From the NCBI GenBank assembly GCA_050084985.1, contig JBITNC010000001.1, positions 138,322,001-138,386,000 of the forward strand: 64,000 nucleotides of DNA. Reading direction: 5' to 3'. Below are positions 35,658 through 46,490 of the stretch, piece after piece (the first letter of the stretch is position 1; each line of letters begins with the position of its first letter). Under the pieces are notes generated by a model. The model made no database searches and was not told the DNA's origin. It saw nothing but the letters and a program-made list of their open reading frames with translations. The translations under genes were made by a program, and so were the position numbers. The DNA is from Nageia nagi (lineage: Eukaryota; Pinophyta).

Positions 35658-35887
35658 GACCCAATTCAAATTTCTCTCTTGAAAATGAGCAATGATCCAA
35701 TGAGCCGGGCTGTTAAACTTTTCCAGTTAGTTTTGAGATACACTAATGCTGATGGTCAAGGCCAAGCTAGTTCACAAGAACAAATAGACATTGTTCTTAA
35801 GATATATAAGTATCACCTGAAATACCCTGATTTAAGAGATGAGCTATTTGTGCAAATACTGAAGCAAACACATAACAATCCTGAAAG
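35658..35887 (+). CDS. KCBP: Kinesin KCBP-like exon, MyTH4 domain
   Basis: The 230-nt exon reads DPIQISLLKMSNDPMSRAVK and LFQLVLRYTNADGQGQASSQ. It then has KYHLKYPDLRDELFVQILKQ and THNNPE, ending two bases into an Arg codon before a gtaatc donor at 35888. The MyTH4 signature DP-I-x-SLLK...LRDEL-x-QI-x-KQT-x-(H/N)NP is complete, without stops. The MyTH4 domain with FERM mediates microtubule and actin binding and localisation. The expected next exon (QYLIKAWELMYLC in Arabidopsis) was not found in the remaining 28 kb, so either the following intron is very long and filled with transposons or this is a gene fragment. Confidence 0.9.
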
Positions 35888-37790
35888 GTAATCTGGATAT
35901 TATTATGGAGACAGCCTTCTTGTCAGTTGGAGTTTTTGTCACGTTATTACTAATCTTGTCAAAGTTTCCTCCTTTTCAATTTGTATTCATCTTTCTGCCT
36001 CATTTGATTCATTCATATTCTTCTCTCAGTTCCTCTTTCTTTCTTTTCTTTCTTGTTGAATTAATTTTTTTTAGCATAAATCAACTGATTTAGAATATCC
36101 AGATCTTCATTTGGTAGCCTCATTTCATGCACACGTCATGTATTATGGTACAGAAGAGTAGCCAAAAAATGTGTGACCTGATCTGGTATTGGTTTCAACT
36201 TCCTGAAAAATTTCATCAGAATCTAAACTACACAAAGCAACATTAGTATCTTAAAAAAATGTTTCATTTAATGCTTTGTTGTGTGTATAAGAATTTTCAT
36301 TTCCTTCTGTGCTATTGTAGTGGTATCTCAACTTGATCATGTCCAGGTGACCAATTTATTTTCTCGCATTGCATTTTTAGGCCCATAAGGACTCAAGTAA
36401 TTTGCATGTTTTTTGATGTTTGTTTCCAACTCCGGATAATAAAGGATAGGTATTGATGACATTACTCTCACTAGAGTTTTGACCTGTCGCTTGAATGGAT
36501 GCTGGCCTATCTAACAAATCATTTGAAGTCTATAAGTTTTATTATGTTTTTGTAAGCAGTAGCATTTAACACTTAAAGCAAATATTCATTTGTAAATGCA
36601 ACTCATTTACATATGTATGTGTAATTCATCAAAAAACATTCATTCAGTCTTTGTCACTGAATTAGAGAAATGGATTCAGGAAAAAGGAGAGTCTTCCATC
36701 TTAATAATTTTAGGTTTTTAACAAGGCTATCTTACTCTGATGTTCTTTATAGCATGGGCTAGTATGACTCTCATATTTGCATACACAACTTCTGTAATGT
36801 ATCAGTCCCTTGTTTCTCAAACCTCTAACACTGAAATTCAACTAAGATCCAATTACTTCACATCGTAGCAATTTGGAAGCAGTAGTTGCCCTGTTCAACT
36901 AACTGCAAATCTTTAGTCTATCCTATCCTTGGATTTATGATATTGGTATGGCTTCATCATTTCTTATATCAAATTATCTGAACTGCCTCAATTTGATTCT
37001 CCAATGCCTTTTAGTCCTAATATCTTCAAACCCTAAGTTATATATTTTTCAAATTTATTTTCTCAGCCATTGACTTGCTATCATTGAGTATCAACAAAAA
37101 AGAAAATGTGAATTTCAATAAGCATGGTTGAATTTTTAAAACCTGTTTCAGTTACATCTACCATTTTCTTTTCCACTATTTGTCTGTAGTTTGCCTAGTA
37201 CCCGATATCATCTCATCTTGCCTTTTTCAAAAAGGCCAATATTGGGAGCTTCAACTGTAGGTATAGAAACAAGTTTTGTTAATGTAACATCTCTCCAATA
37301 ACATTTAATAACTAGGGTTTTCAAATGGTCCACTTCTTGCTGAATCTTATGCACAAAAGATTTTATTGTAGCAGGATATTTTTTTTTGGTTGGGATCAAA
37401 AAAAAGGCCACTTGTTAAATTAATGGAGTTTTTATACAGGTAACCAAAACCTGTTATTGTAAAATTGTAACAATATCGGCAACATCCTGCTATTGTTTAC
37501 TTCGTACAATTGCAGAATGTTCTTCCTTAAAGCTACATGAGAACCCAATACAGAGTTGGGCACCTATTTCGTACGGATTTCATACAAATATCAATTTTAA
37601 CCATGATTGATTTTGCTACAGAAACCATAGCGGGAGAAACAACTTTTACTTTTTTTTCCCTGTTTTAAGAGAAAACCTCTCCCCAAACTGTCAAGTGTTT
37701 TTTGTTTGCCTTCAGCAACTTCCTTGGTAGTTTCAATTTCTTTTGTCTCTCCTTTGCTTGGTCATCCCACATGCTGTTGACCTACATCTA
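35888..37790. other. Probable intron sequence after the kinesin exons
   Basis: AT-rich DNA with no recognisable coding motif on either strand. It could be intron if the kinesin gene continues beyond the window. Confidence 0.4.
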
Positions 37791-37799
37791 CTCTTTTTG

Positions 37800-38850
37800 A
37801 GGCACTCCATAGTATCCTTTGGCTGGTTTTGGGGATGTGTGTATCATCAGAGTCTAATTGGCTTTCCACAAGTGAACTTTGTAATCTGTTTTTGGGCTTT
37901 ACTTGTGTCCAACCCTCTATTCAGTATTTTTTGAGCTTGCATCTTTGGATCATTTTCTACGGTTTTCTCAATGGTAATCAAGTTATCATTTTCTTCTTAT
38001 TTTTCTCCAACTATGATCACCTCATGAGGAGTAGATTTAACATTATTGGATCCTTTTCCAATATTAGCATCTGTATTCGGGGCAGTCTTTGCCTTATCAG
38101 TATCAAAGATCCTATTGTTGTCCTCATCCACTGTAGCTTCCATCACCCTTTCTGTTTGATCAGAGATTTGCTTCCAAATCTAATTACCTTGTTGTTTTTT
38201 GTCTCCACAACCATCTGAGCAGGGCATGAGCTCAAGCTATGCCCAACTTGATTACATGTTAGGCATAAGCAATTATTTTTTTCAAACCAAAGTTCTTGCA
38301 TCCATTCCCCCAAATCTGATTCAATCATTACAATATATGGTAGTTTAGCTCCAAATTCTACCATAATGCAAATTCTTGCCTCGATGAGTCTTGTCCGAGC
38401 TTTTGTTACTTCATCAACTGTAATTAATTTTCCAAAGGAGCCTGTAATTCCTCCAAATACCTTCTGGTGCCAAAATTTGAAGGGGAGGTGAGGAAGGGTT
38501 ACCCAGATTGGAGCATTCATAATCTTGGCTTTGGACGAATTAAAACCTGGCTTCCATTTTTCCAGGAATAATACTTTCTTTCCATAAAACTAGGCTAGGC
38601 TCAAAATGTAATCTTGATCCTCTACATCATTAAAAACAAACATAATATAGTCATTGAGCATCGTAATTACCCCTAGAGATCCTTTAATTTTCCATCTTAG
38701 CTTCGCCCATTTTTTAATTGAATCTATATTTGGACAAGCACCATGTAGCCTACTAACAAGATTATATTTTTCCCTTTACGTAGATTGGTTGATGATAGCT
38801 TTTGTAACTTTCTGAAAAATCTTATCCCCCTTTTTTCCGCCTTTAGAGGG
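37800..38850 (-). pseudogene. Plant LINE ORF1 remnant (DUF4283 plus zinc knuckle)
   Basis: From 38850 leftward the minus strand gives GDKIFQKVTKAIINQ and WAKLRWKIKGSLGVITMLND, then FLEKWKPGFNSSKAKIMNAP. It continues with IWVTLPHLPFKFWHQKVFGG, VTKARTRLIEARICIMVEFG and WMQELWFEKNNCLCLTCNQV, with a complete C-x2-C-x4-H-x4-C knuckle CLTCNQVGHSLSSC. This is the DUF4283-zf-CCHC_4 architecture of plant LINE ORF1 proteins, which bind the LINE RNA. Only one stop interrupts the domain. A frame change near 38165 leads to a hydrophilic tail (MEATVDEDNNRIFDTDKAKT). No ORF2 follows, so this is a truncated insertion or a domesticated-looking fragment. Confidence 0.82.
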
Positions 38851-39260
38851 GGGTTGATGTCAACCATAGCCTCTTATGAGAAGAGACTACGCCATGATTT
38901 TCTAGAATCCTCCATAGATTCTTTCGACAAAGAATCAATTCCCTAGCAGCTCCATATGCATAGTACCAGTCTAGGACAGTAGCTAGAGAACATAATACCC
39001 TCCTCCTATGCAACCTTGAATGTATGTGCCTTAGCTATGAATCTAGAACTATAGCTTGCAGATCGCAAATGATGCTCAGATCCGATGCCTAGTCTGCTTG
39101 CCACTCGAGAACCAGTCCCTACTTGCAACTGACCCAGACCTTGCCTCCGCAGAGGGTCTCTGCCTGCAATCACTCCTCACTCACCTAAAATCAAGCCTAG
39201 CTTCACCCATCATAGCCTGTCGAGGGCAAGGCCCATGCCCCTGAGCCTTTTTGCTTGCCT
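38851..39260 (-). other. GC-richer sequence upstream of the LINE ORF1
   Basis: This lies 5' of the LINE ORF1 on the minus strand and is clearly more GC-rich (for example 39100-39245) than its surroundings, as LINE leaders often are. The right edge near 39260 probably marks the end of the inserted LINE. No coding assignment was made. Confidence 0.45.
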
Positions 39261-40740
39261 GTTACTAGGTTGATGTAGTAGGATATTTTTTATAGCAACT
39301 TATTAAGATGTGATTTTGTAAAAGCCTGTTCCATTCAAATTGTCAAGCATCTCAAAGTCTAGTGGAATGAAAATCAAATGCAAAGAGAAGTCAATGCATG
39401 AAGCCGCAAGGATGAGAGAAAAATCACCACTTACCTACCGTAATCTGTAGACAAGCAGGGCAACAGTTGCATAGTTTTGAATTTATGGAATTGTATGTAG
39501 AGAATATTTTCAACTACAACATAGGAAAGACTTTGTAGATTTCAGTTCCTTGGTCTCATTTGTTAGGTTAACAACTTATTGGGATGTTTTTCCTTCCTCT
39601 TACAAACTACCATCGAAGACGAAAAAATAGTTAGGCATCCAAAGATCTAAGTGAGGTAGTTGTTATCTATCCCGGCTCGAAAGGACTGATACCCCAAGGT
39701 TTATATCTTGTAATGTATATGCTTTGTGATAAAATCCTAGAATGAGCCAATCAAGTAGAGATGCAACTATTCACCTACATTTTTATAAGCATTTGGAGTA
39801 TGTTTCTAGCTTTTCAAAAGATCTTCCCGTCCTTGTTGAGACTCTTTGAAGTTCGAGTTTCTAGTTAGGTTTTGCAAACAACAATAAAAAAGGGAAATGG
39901 GCTATCAAAGAAAATAAAATAAAATGGAGAATAGAATAAAGAGCTGGTTTTCAAAAAAACAAGAAAATATTGTCAGAAGTGTAGTATTGTTTGCATCATT
40001 AATCTTTCTCGGGTTTCTTAAGGTATTTCATCCATTCAATAAAGTCTAAATACAAACGACATTGTCCGAATTGTAAAGAGACAAGAGCATAACGCCATCT
40101 GATCTTCTAGATATAGATTAATGGTAGAAGAAGATGGAAGATGTGAAAGATCAAGTTTGAATGAAAGAAAACTTCTAAATTATATAAGAAAGAAACATGT
40201 TCAAAGTACATACACTTTGGATGCATTTCAAAAAGTATTCAATCAACTGTCTTTAAAACTCTAAGTTTTCAAAAGAAAATGAACTCAAAAACTTAAGTTA
40301 CACCATGTATAAGAACAAATCTAATAGATGCCATTCATATTCCCAAAAAATGACAACTTATTTGTTGATATTGTTTTTCCCGAGCATGCTCCTCCTAGCT
40401 CTAACTATTCTAACTCCTACTCTACCCTTACAAATGATCCTCAAAGGGGTACTTATAGTTTTGTCAAGTATAAACCCTAATTTAGGTGTTGCCCTTACCC
40501 TAATGAAAATGAAATTAACTGAAATTAAAATGAAATTACATTTCAAAATGTGAGGAGCAAAAACTCTTCCTCACTTAGGTAATAAACTTAAAATAAAAAA
40601 ATATCTTTTTAAAACAACAAATAAACTAAATAATGCCCTAAATCTAGCGCCCATTTCATGTGTTGTTTGATTGGTCAACATGTAATGATGCATCCTATGT
40701 CTAGGAGTGATTTTGTATTGTTTTAGCATATTATTACCTC
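39261..40740. other. Interval without recognised features
   Basis: No domain, repeat or RNA gene was recognised on either strand. Two short open frames near 40305-40553 are not convincing. Confidence 0.4.
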
Positions 40741-40746
40741 TAGGAG

Positions 40747-41389
40747 TGAGATGTCCCCTTTCTTGGTATGTGTAGGTGTAATACATTGTAATTGTTCATG
40801 ATTCATGTACAAATTGGGCATGATCCAAATGATGTAAGAATTGTAATTCTATGGCACTATTGTGAGGCGTCTGATCTTGCATCTAGATGCCACTATGGGA
40901 TGCCCATGTATAAAAGAAGGAAACACACCATGGAGAGATCATCTTGTGCTTATTCATCATTTCATTATCTCTTGAAGACTTGGTGCAGTGCAATGCTTTT
41001 ACGTCTTGTAGCAAGAGAGGATCTAGAGGAGTGAAGATGCCTCTAAATCTTTCAACTAAAGATTCACACCCCTTAGCTCCTTTAGTTGTGTGTCTAGGTT
41101 CAAGGGAGTGTTTCTTGTCTCATTCACTTCAGATTTGGGGGCTAGAGGCCTTAGCAGTGTGGCATCAACCTTCAAGGGTGCTTAGGAGTTTGTAGTGTGT
41201 CATATTTGGTCTTGTGAGCTATACATCCAACCCTTTGTGCCATTGTACTTCCATTTTGAGATCAATATAATTCAGATCTGCATTCTCTCTTTGAATCATA
41301 TAATTTCTTGTTGGATTTTCTTTTTTGATTGAGGTTGGGATTGCTATATTTTGTGTAGAAAATTATTTTTCTTACTTTGGGAGATTACA
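40747..41389 (+). repeat. LTR-like sequence (ends tentative)
   Basis: The sequence starts TGAGATGTCCCC and ends GAGATTACA, has a TATA-like tgtataaaagaagg near 40909, and has U5-like T-rich sequence after it. A tctag occurs directly after the right end and four bases before the left end, so a target-site duplication is suggestive but not exact. No internal coding region is attached. Confidence 0.35.
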
Positions 41390-43094
41390 TCTAGCCATAT
41401 CCTGATTTTGTACGTTGCATGTTCTCTTTTTCAAAGAGTTGACGTCCCATATTCAGGGGTTGAAGTCCCTTCTTTAGGATTCCCATTCTTCTAATGCTCT
41501 TCTATCTCCTTGAAAATCTTGTTGAATTCATCATTCTGTTTTGCATTAGTTGACTTGATCTTTCCTATCTCCATCTTTTGAGGATAAGCCTCTAGATTTT
41601 GAGGTTCCTTGGTATCCTTTTTTAGGAAAAATTTGGTGATAGATAATATGCCCTTATATCAAAGAACATATTTATCCAATTCATGGGTCTTTGTTGACTT
41701 GTCTTTCACCCTTTGGCTTGGATCTTCATGTGAAGCTCGAATTAAGGTTGCCATATCAAAATCAAGCTTCTTCTTATTGATATCTTTACTTGATGAAACA
41801 AATTCAGTGGTCACCTTCTTCTCATCCTCCTGCTCAATTGGTTTTCCTTTTGATTCGAGATTCGTCTCTATCATCTTGAACCCACAAATAAATGGTATCT
41901 GTTACAAAAGAAAAATATTAGCAAAAATAGGTTTGAGATGCATGTTTTGATAGGATGTAATGGACTTTAAGATGATGAAATGGGATAATGGAGGATGACT
42001 ATGAATGATGGCATAGGTACTTGGATGAAAAATAAGTCTAGTTTGATGTGGAATAGATAATTTGGCCCTGGCACATGGAAATGGGGTTTCAATTTCTTAT
42101 TTCTACAACTTGATATGCATAGGAATGGTGCACATGCTTTTGGGGTCTTAAAATTCTAAAGACTTCTAAATGGTGTGCATGGAGGAAAAGGATGTGGGTG
42201 TTTAGCAAAATTAATACCTAATACCCCTTTTATATCCCCTTTTAAATAGGTCTATGACACTTGGCATGTGTCTATTGGGAAAAATATTGGCATTGTTTCA
42301 CATAAAATGAGGATATAGAATTGGACACATGAACAAGACTTCTTTTAACTCTTAGCCCTCCAAAATGGTGTGCATGGTTTTCTTGACCACCTTTGATCTT
42401 TAGAACTTGTAATTTAGTGTCCTATGAGGGGTGCACATGGGTTTAGGGTCTCAAAACTTCTAATATCTGCACAAGGAGAAGTGGGAGAGAGTGCAAAATC
42501 AAGTGCTTAGCTCTGCTTTTGTACCTTTTTAGGCTCATTTTGGACATGTATCAGCTCAAATTTGCTATTTTAAATCCCTCTTGAGGTGTGCGTAGGGAAC
42601 TGTGCCAATTTTAAGTCACTTTGGTGTATCATTTGACCCCTTTAAAAGTTTTAAGTGCTTGGAATTATGCACATGGAAAATTTAGCCTTTCTAGTCCACC
42701 TTGAGCATATCATCTTGGTCTCTTAAGGTTTTCGAGACCTTAAAAAAGTGCAACCTCCTTGATGTGTTTTTGAACCTTTTTAACCTTCAATTTCCCTCTT
42801 TAAGTCCTCGTAGGGGTGAGCATAGGTCTTTGGGGTCTTTTGAAGCCTTAATATGTTAAAATTTTGACTTTTTGACTTCTCAAAATGGCTTCTCCAAGGT
42901 AATTTCGAACCTTCTTACCTTTATAATATTTTTAAGCCTTTTGAATGGTGCGAATGGCATTTTGGACCTTTTATTCCTTGTTGGGTGCATCAGTTTGGCC
43001 TCTTAAGAATTTTAAGGCTTTGAAATGATGCAACCTCTTTTCTTGTGCATTGTTTAGCAATTTTAACCTTTATTTATCTTTTTATGTCCTCTTT
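41390..43094. other. Degenerate non-coding interval left of the gag-only element
   Basis: A hydrophilic minus-strand frame at 41659-41874 (KVTTEFVSSSKDINKKKLDF) and its continuation toward 41460 have no recognised domain. From 42100 to 43050, variants of ggtgtgcatgg and of a phrase ending in gccttaa recur irregularly, which suggests an old repeat. Confidence 0.4.
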
Positions 43095-44454
43095 TGTAGT
43101 AGAAATAAGATCAGGAATACCTTTTTTACTTCTTGTTGCAGCATTGCATACCTTTTCCTTTTCTGATTTTGACTCTCAAACTAATTCTGAATCTTCACTT
43201 GACTCATCATTAAACTTCATTGGTTTTCCATTGACATCATAGATAATCATATTCACCATATTAGTAGCTAGAAGCTCTTGATCTTTCACTTTAATTGTAT
43301 CATTTTCATATGAAATTGTCCCATTATCCACAAGTTATTTAAGTAGTTTTCTCATTGCAAAACAACCTGATGTATGGTGTCCTTTAACTTGATGATATCT
43401 ACAAAATGCACTTTCTTTATACCAAAGTGGTTTCTCTTCATTAGGACCATATTCTTTTCCTCGGAATTGTTTGATAAGACCTCTCTCAAGACAATCTTCC
43501 AACATTTTACTTGGATGATTAAGAAGTGGAAACTTATCTTTTGCACACTCATATTTCCTTTCTTGATCTTTATAGGCTCAACTGCATTAACATTACTATC
43601 CTCTTTCTTTTGACATGACCTTTTACCACTATCCCTTGTGGAAGAAGAAAATGTATACTTAAGTTGACCAAATATTAACATATACCTTGCTTTCCCAATA
43701 AGCATGTGAATCATATCCATAAAGGGACCTCTTACATAATCAAGACCACAAGTTCCAAGAAGAAGATTAATGTTGTCAAGAAACACCTTTGCAACGAATT
43801 TCTCATCCACAGTTTATTCCATTGATCTCCAAATCTGCACATACCTAGGAGAAAACTTATCCAATTTTTCTAATTGACCTTGTTTAAAATGAATCAAATT
43901 TTTCAAATCTACTAGTTTCTTTATATTGCATCTGAAATGGCTCTTGAAATGATCTTTCAATTACTAATATTAGGTAATAGATCCTAGTGCTAAATTGTGA
44001 AACCACTTCCTAGGTTCACTAATCAAACTCATGGGAAAGTACTTTGCTTTCAAGTTGTTGTTAACCCCACATTTGAGCTCCATGTTATATTAGAATCCTT
44101 GAATATGAATGATAGGATCACCCTCACCATTAACATTTTCCAACTTAGGTTCTTTATCAATCTCATTGAGAATTGCATTACTAATCTCCAAACTCAAAGG
44201 ATTTCCCTTATCCTCAGTACTAATGAAGCTTTTTGCAAATCAATTTTGAAGCAATTGTACCTTTGTTTCCATTTTCTTAAACTTCTCTTTCGGTAAGGTG
44301 ACAATGTTCAAAGGTGCATTCCCAATGTTGGTGCTCATGGAAACGTTGACATTGTTGTTGTCTTGCATTTAAGGTGTAGAGGCTTTCACAAGCATAGCTT
44401 AACACTCAGGCATTTCCATTATTTTATTCAAACTTCTAAAGCAATATTTGCCAT
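43095..44454 (-). pseudogene. gag: gag of the gag-only Tat-related element, copy A
   Basis: The minus strand starts at MANIALEV (44454) and decays through several frames. It includes VDEKFVAKVFLDNINLLLGT and GLDYVRGPFMDMIHMLIGKA near 43750. Near 43420 it gives FCRYHQVKGHHTSGCF, the C-x3-H...GH...C knuckle-like motif of Tat gag, then LVDNGTISYENDTIK. It is homologous base by base to copy B at 59405-60783. Homology stops at about 43095. On the right it is interrupted by the Athila-like insertion at 44510, beyond which the shared LTR continues at 57521. Confidence 0.82.
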
Positions 44455-44504
44455 ATCTGTTATAGTCACAAAACCTTATGATCAAATATGAACAAGAACC
44501 TACG

Positions 44505-44509
44505 GGCTC
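44505..44509. other. Target-site duplication, left (ggctc)
   Basis: ggctc stands directly before the TGATGAGT end of the 5' LTR and is repeated exactly at 57521-57525. Copy B of the interrupted element has the undisrupted equivalent, gggcttctacc, at 60833. Confidence 0.95.
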
Positions 44510-44977
44510 TGATGAGTCTCAAAAATTACCTGGTTTTGGCACGATTCAATGGTTCATTTTGTATATTTGGACATTATGGGATGGATTATTTGTAATGGTT
44601 GAACTATCTAGTTGCTTAATATATGGTTAAATGCATACCTTCCTTATATTAGTATTTTGTGCATACTGATTATACTTTTGTGTTTGTTTTGAACCAAAAT
44701 GTTTCTTTTTGTTACATAGAATGATGGTCGGTAATTTGGATGGGTTGCAAGTCTTGTGAAGATGCCTTTGAACAAATTCTACATTGTCTGGAGCTCCGCT
44801 CCAGATAGATTTTTACACAGGTCTGCATCGTCCAAAGTTCCACTCCAGATATAGTTGGCGCCTCATCTGAATAAAGAAGAGCTAGACTTGTTTGGAGCTC
44901 TCCTCTAGACTTGTCTGGAGCCCTTCTCAACTCACCCAAGGTCTTCAACTCAGAGGTGTCAAAGGTCTCTATCTCCC

Positions 44978-45169
44978 AGACTTGTCCGGAGCGCCTGCTC
45001 CAGACTCGTCCCGAGCGCCTATTCTAGACTCGTCCAGAGCGCCTATTCTAGACTCGTCCGGAGCTTCTATTTCAAGCTTGTCCAGAGCTTCTATTTCAAG
45101 CTTGTCTGGAGCCTCTATGTTGGACTCATCCGGAGCTCCTACTTCAAACTCGTCCGGAGCTTCCACTCT
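44978..45169. repeat. 24-bp tandem repeat array in 5' LTR, 8 units
   Basis: Eight 24-bp units of the type agactcgtccggagcttcta plus four bases. The core tccggagc recurs in less regular form back to about 44790. Because 24 is a multiple of three, both strands stay open and give spurious Ser- or Glu-rich repeat peptides. It lies about 400 bp before the TATA-like element, in the presumed U3. Confidence 0.95.
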
Positions 45170-45581
45170 AGGCCTAGATTTGAGGAGTTGACTATCATCC
45201 TTGACTATATTGTTAGCTCTATTCTAACCTTGTATGATCCAGATATTTAGGAGATATGAACTACTCCAGATATAGTCTGTAGAAGCATGGTTTCAACACA
45301 TCAGATATAGTCAGATATGATTCTTGTTTTTGGAGTATGTTTGACTCCAATTTAAGCATAAAAAAACTACCTATGAATGTAAATAGGGTAGTGCTGACCT
45401 GTTGAGATGAGCTATCCCTTTTTCTAAGGGATTGAAGCTCTCTTTAGACAGGGCATGGATACTACTAGTATGATAATTTTAGTATTAGTCAGTTAGTAGA
45501 ATAAATGATTCTGTTTTCCATAACAGAATACTGTTTAGATTATGGTTATTCTTGACCTACCTATTGTTAAACAATGGAGGA

Positions 45582-45718
45582 TATTTATACCTCAATTGTT
45601 GACGGTAGGAGGGGTTAGAAAATTAAGAAAGTATTGTGTGAATAGATTATTGTGTTGAAGCTCTGTATTAGATTTGTCAAGCACATTCTGTGTAAGACGA
45701 ATTGCATGCAACAATAAA
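45582..45718 (+). promoter_or_regulatory. Presumed core promoter and polyadenylation signal of the LTR
   Basis: tatttatac at 45582-45590 resembles a TATA box. aataaa at 45713-45718, about 125 bp downstream, would be the polyadenylation signal in R. Both are present at the same places in the 3' LTR. The assignment rests on spacing only. Confidence 0.4.
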
Positions 45719-46208
45719 GTGATCTGTTAAAGAGTTTCTAGTTCTGAGTTCTCTAAGTCTTCCACCAAGAGGAGCAAGGGCCCACTCCAAATGGTAGAAG
45801 ACTCTTTTATATTTCTATACTTTCCAAGTTTAAATGTGAGTTTGCTTTAAGTTCAGTATTTTCCAGTTTGTCTCTCTTTTAGTATTTCAGATTCCTATAC
45901 TTTCAATTCTGCAACGTTCAGTTCTGCACATTTGCTTTCTGCCACTTTGCTTGAAGTAGATACAGCTTAGAGAGCAGAGCTCAATAGCATACAGCCTTGA
46001 ACACCTCCCGAATTTGATAAAAGTAATGAAGGGGATAAATGTTGATATTCCAAACTTAGTGAGAGGCAACTAAAAGCTTTCCTGAGTGTTGGTGTACCAG
46101 CTCTTTGAGTTAACTGGTCCCTTCACAATAACAGGTGTGAGGATCACTAAGGGGAGGGTAGTGATAGCCCTAGGGGAATTTGGAGTGTCATTATTTAACT
46201 CATCATTT

Positions 46209-46226
46209 TGGCGTTGTTGCCGGGGA
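46209..46226 (+). other. Primer-binding site, tRNA-Asp type
   Basis: tggcgttgttgccgggga starts three bases after the LTR. Plant tRNA-Asp primer sites read TGGCGCCGTTGCCGGGGA, so there are two C-to-T differences. This primer is commonly used by plant gypsy elements including Athila. Confidence 0.9.
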
Positions 46227-46490
46227 AATGGTGTTGATTGAGTTATCTCTATAGTTCTTAAGGATAGGGGACTTGACAGAGCCAATTTGCAATCGGGTGC
46301 CGTCCTAGTTCCTCAATTCTTAACAGAATGAGTGGCCCCAATAACCTATATTAAGAATCTGCAGAGAACTGTTGTTGAAGTTGTGATAGTTTGGTTTGAT
46401 TATTTGCTTGAGAATGTATGAATAGATTAAGAGATAATAAAGGGAGATTTGTTAGTAGTAAAGGAGAAGGTAGTAAGAAAGTAGTTGTAG

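Larger units (their letters stand above)
44510..46205 (+). repeat. 5' LTR of the Athila-like element
   Basis: 1696 bp, TGATGAGT to ACTCATCA. It contains a U3 array of 24-bp repeats (44978-45169), a TATA-like tatttatac at 45582, and an aataaa at 45713. Short open frames in it arise from the repeat array and are not genes. Confidence 0.96.

Noticed and set aside
44978-45169. Regular 24-bp repeat as a possible CRISPR-like array
   Set aside because: Units are directly adjacent without spacers, and the host is a plant genome.
44892-45191. Open frames on both strands with Ser/Ala/Pro or Glu/Asp repeats in the LTRs (also 56207-56506)
   Set aside because: They follow from a 24-bp repeat whose length is a multiple of three. 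Both strands are open, and the sequence lies in U3 of the LTR.
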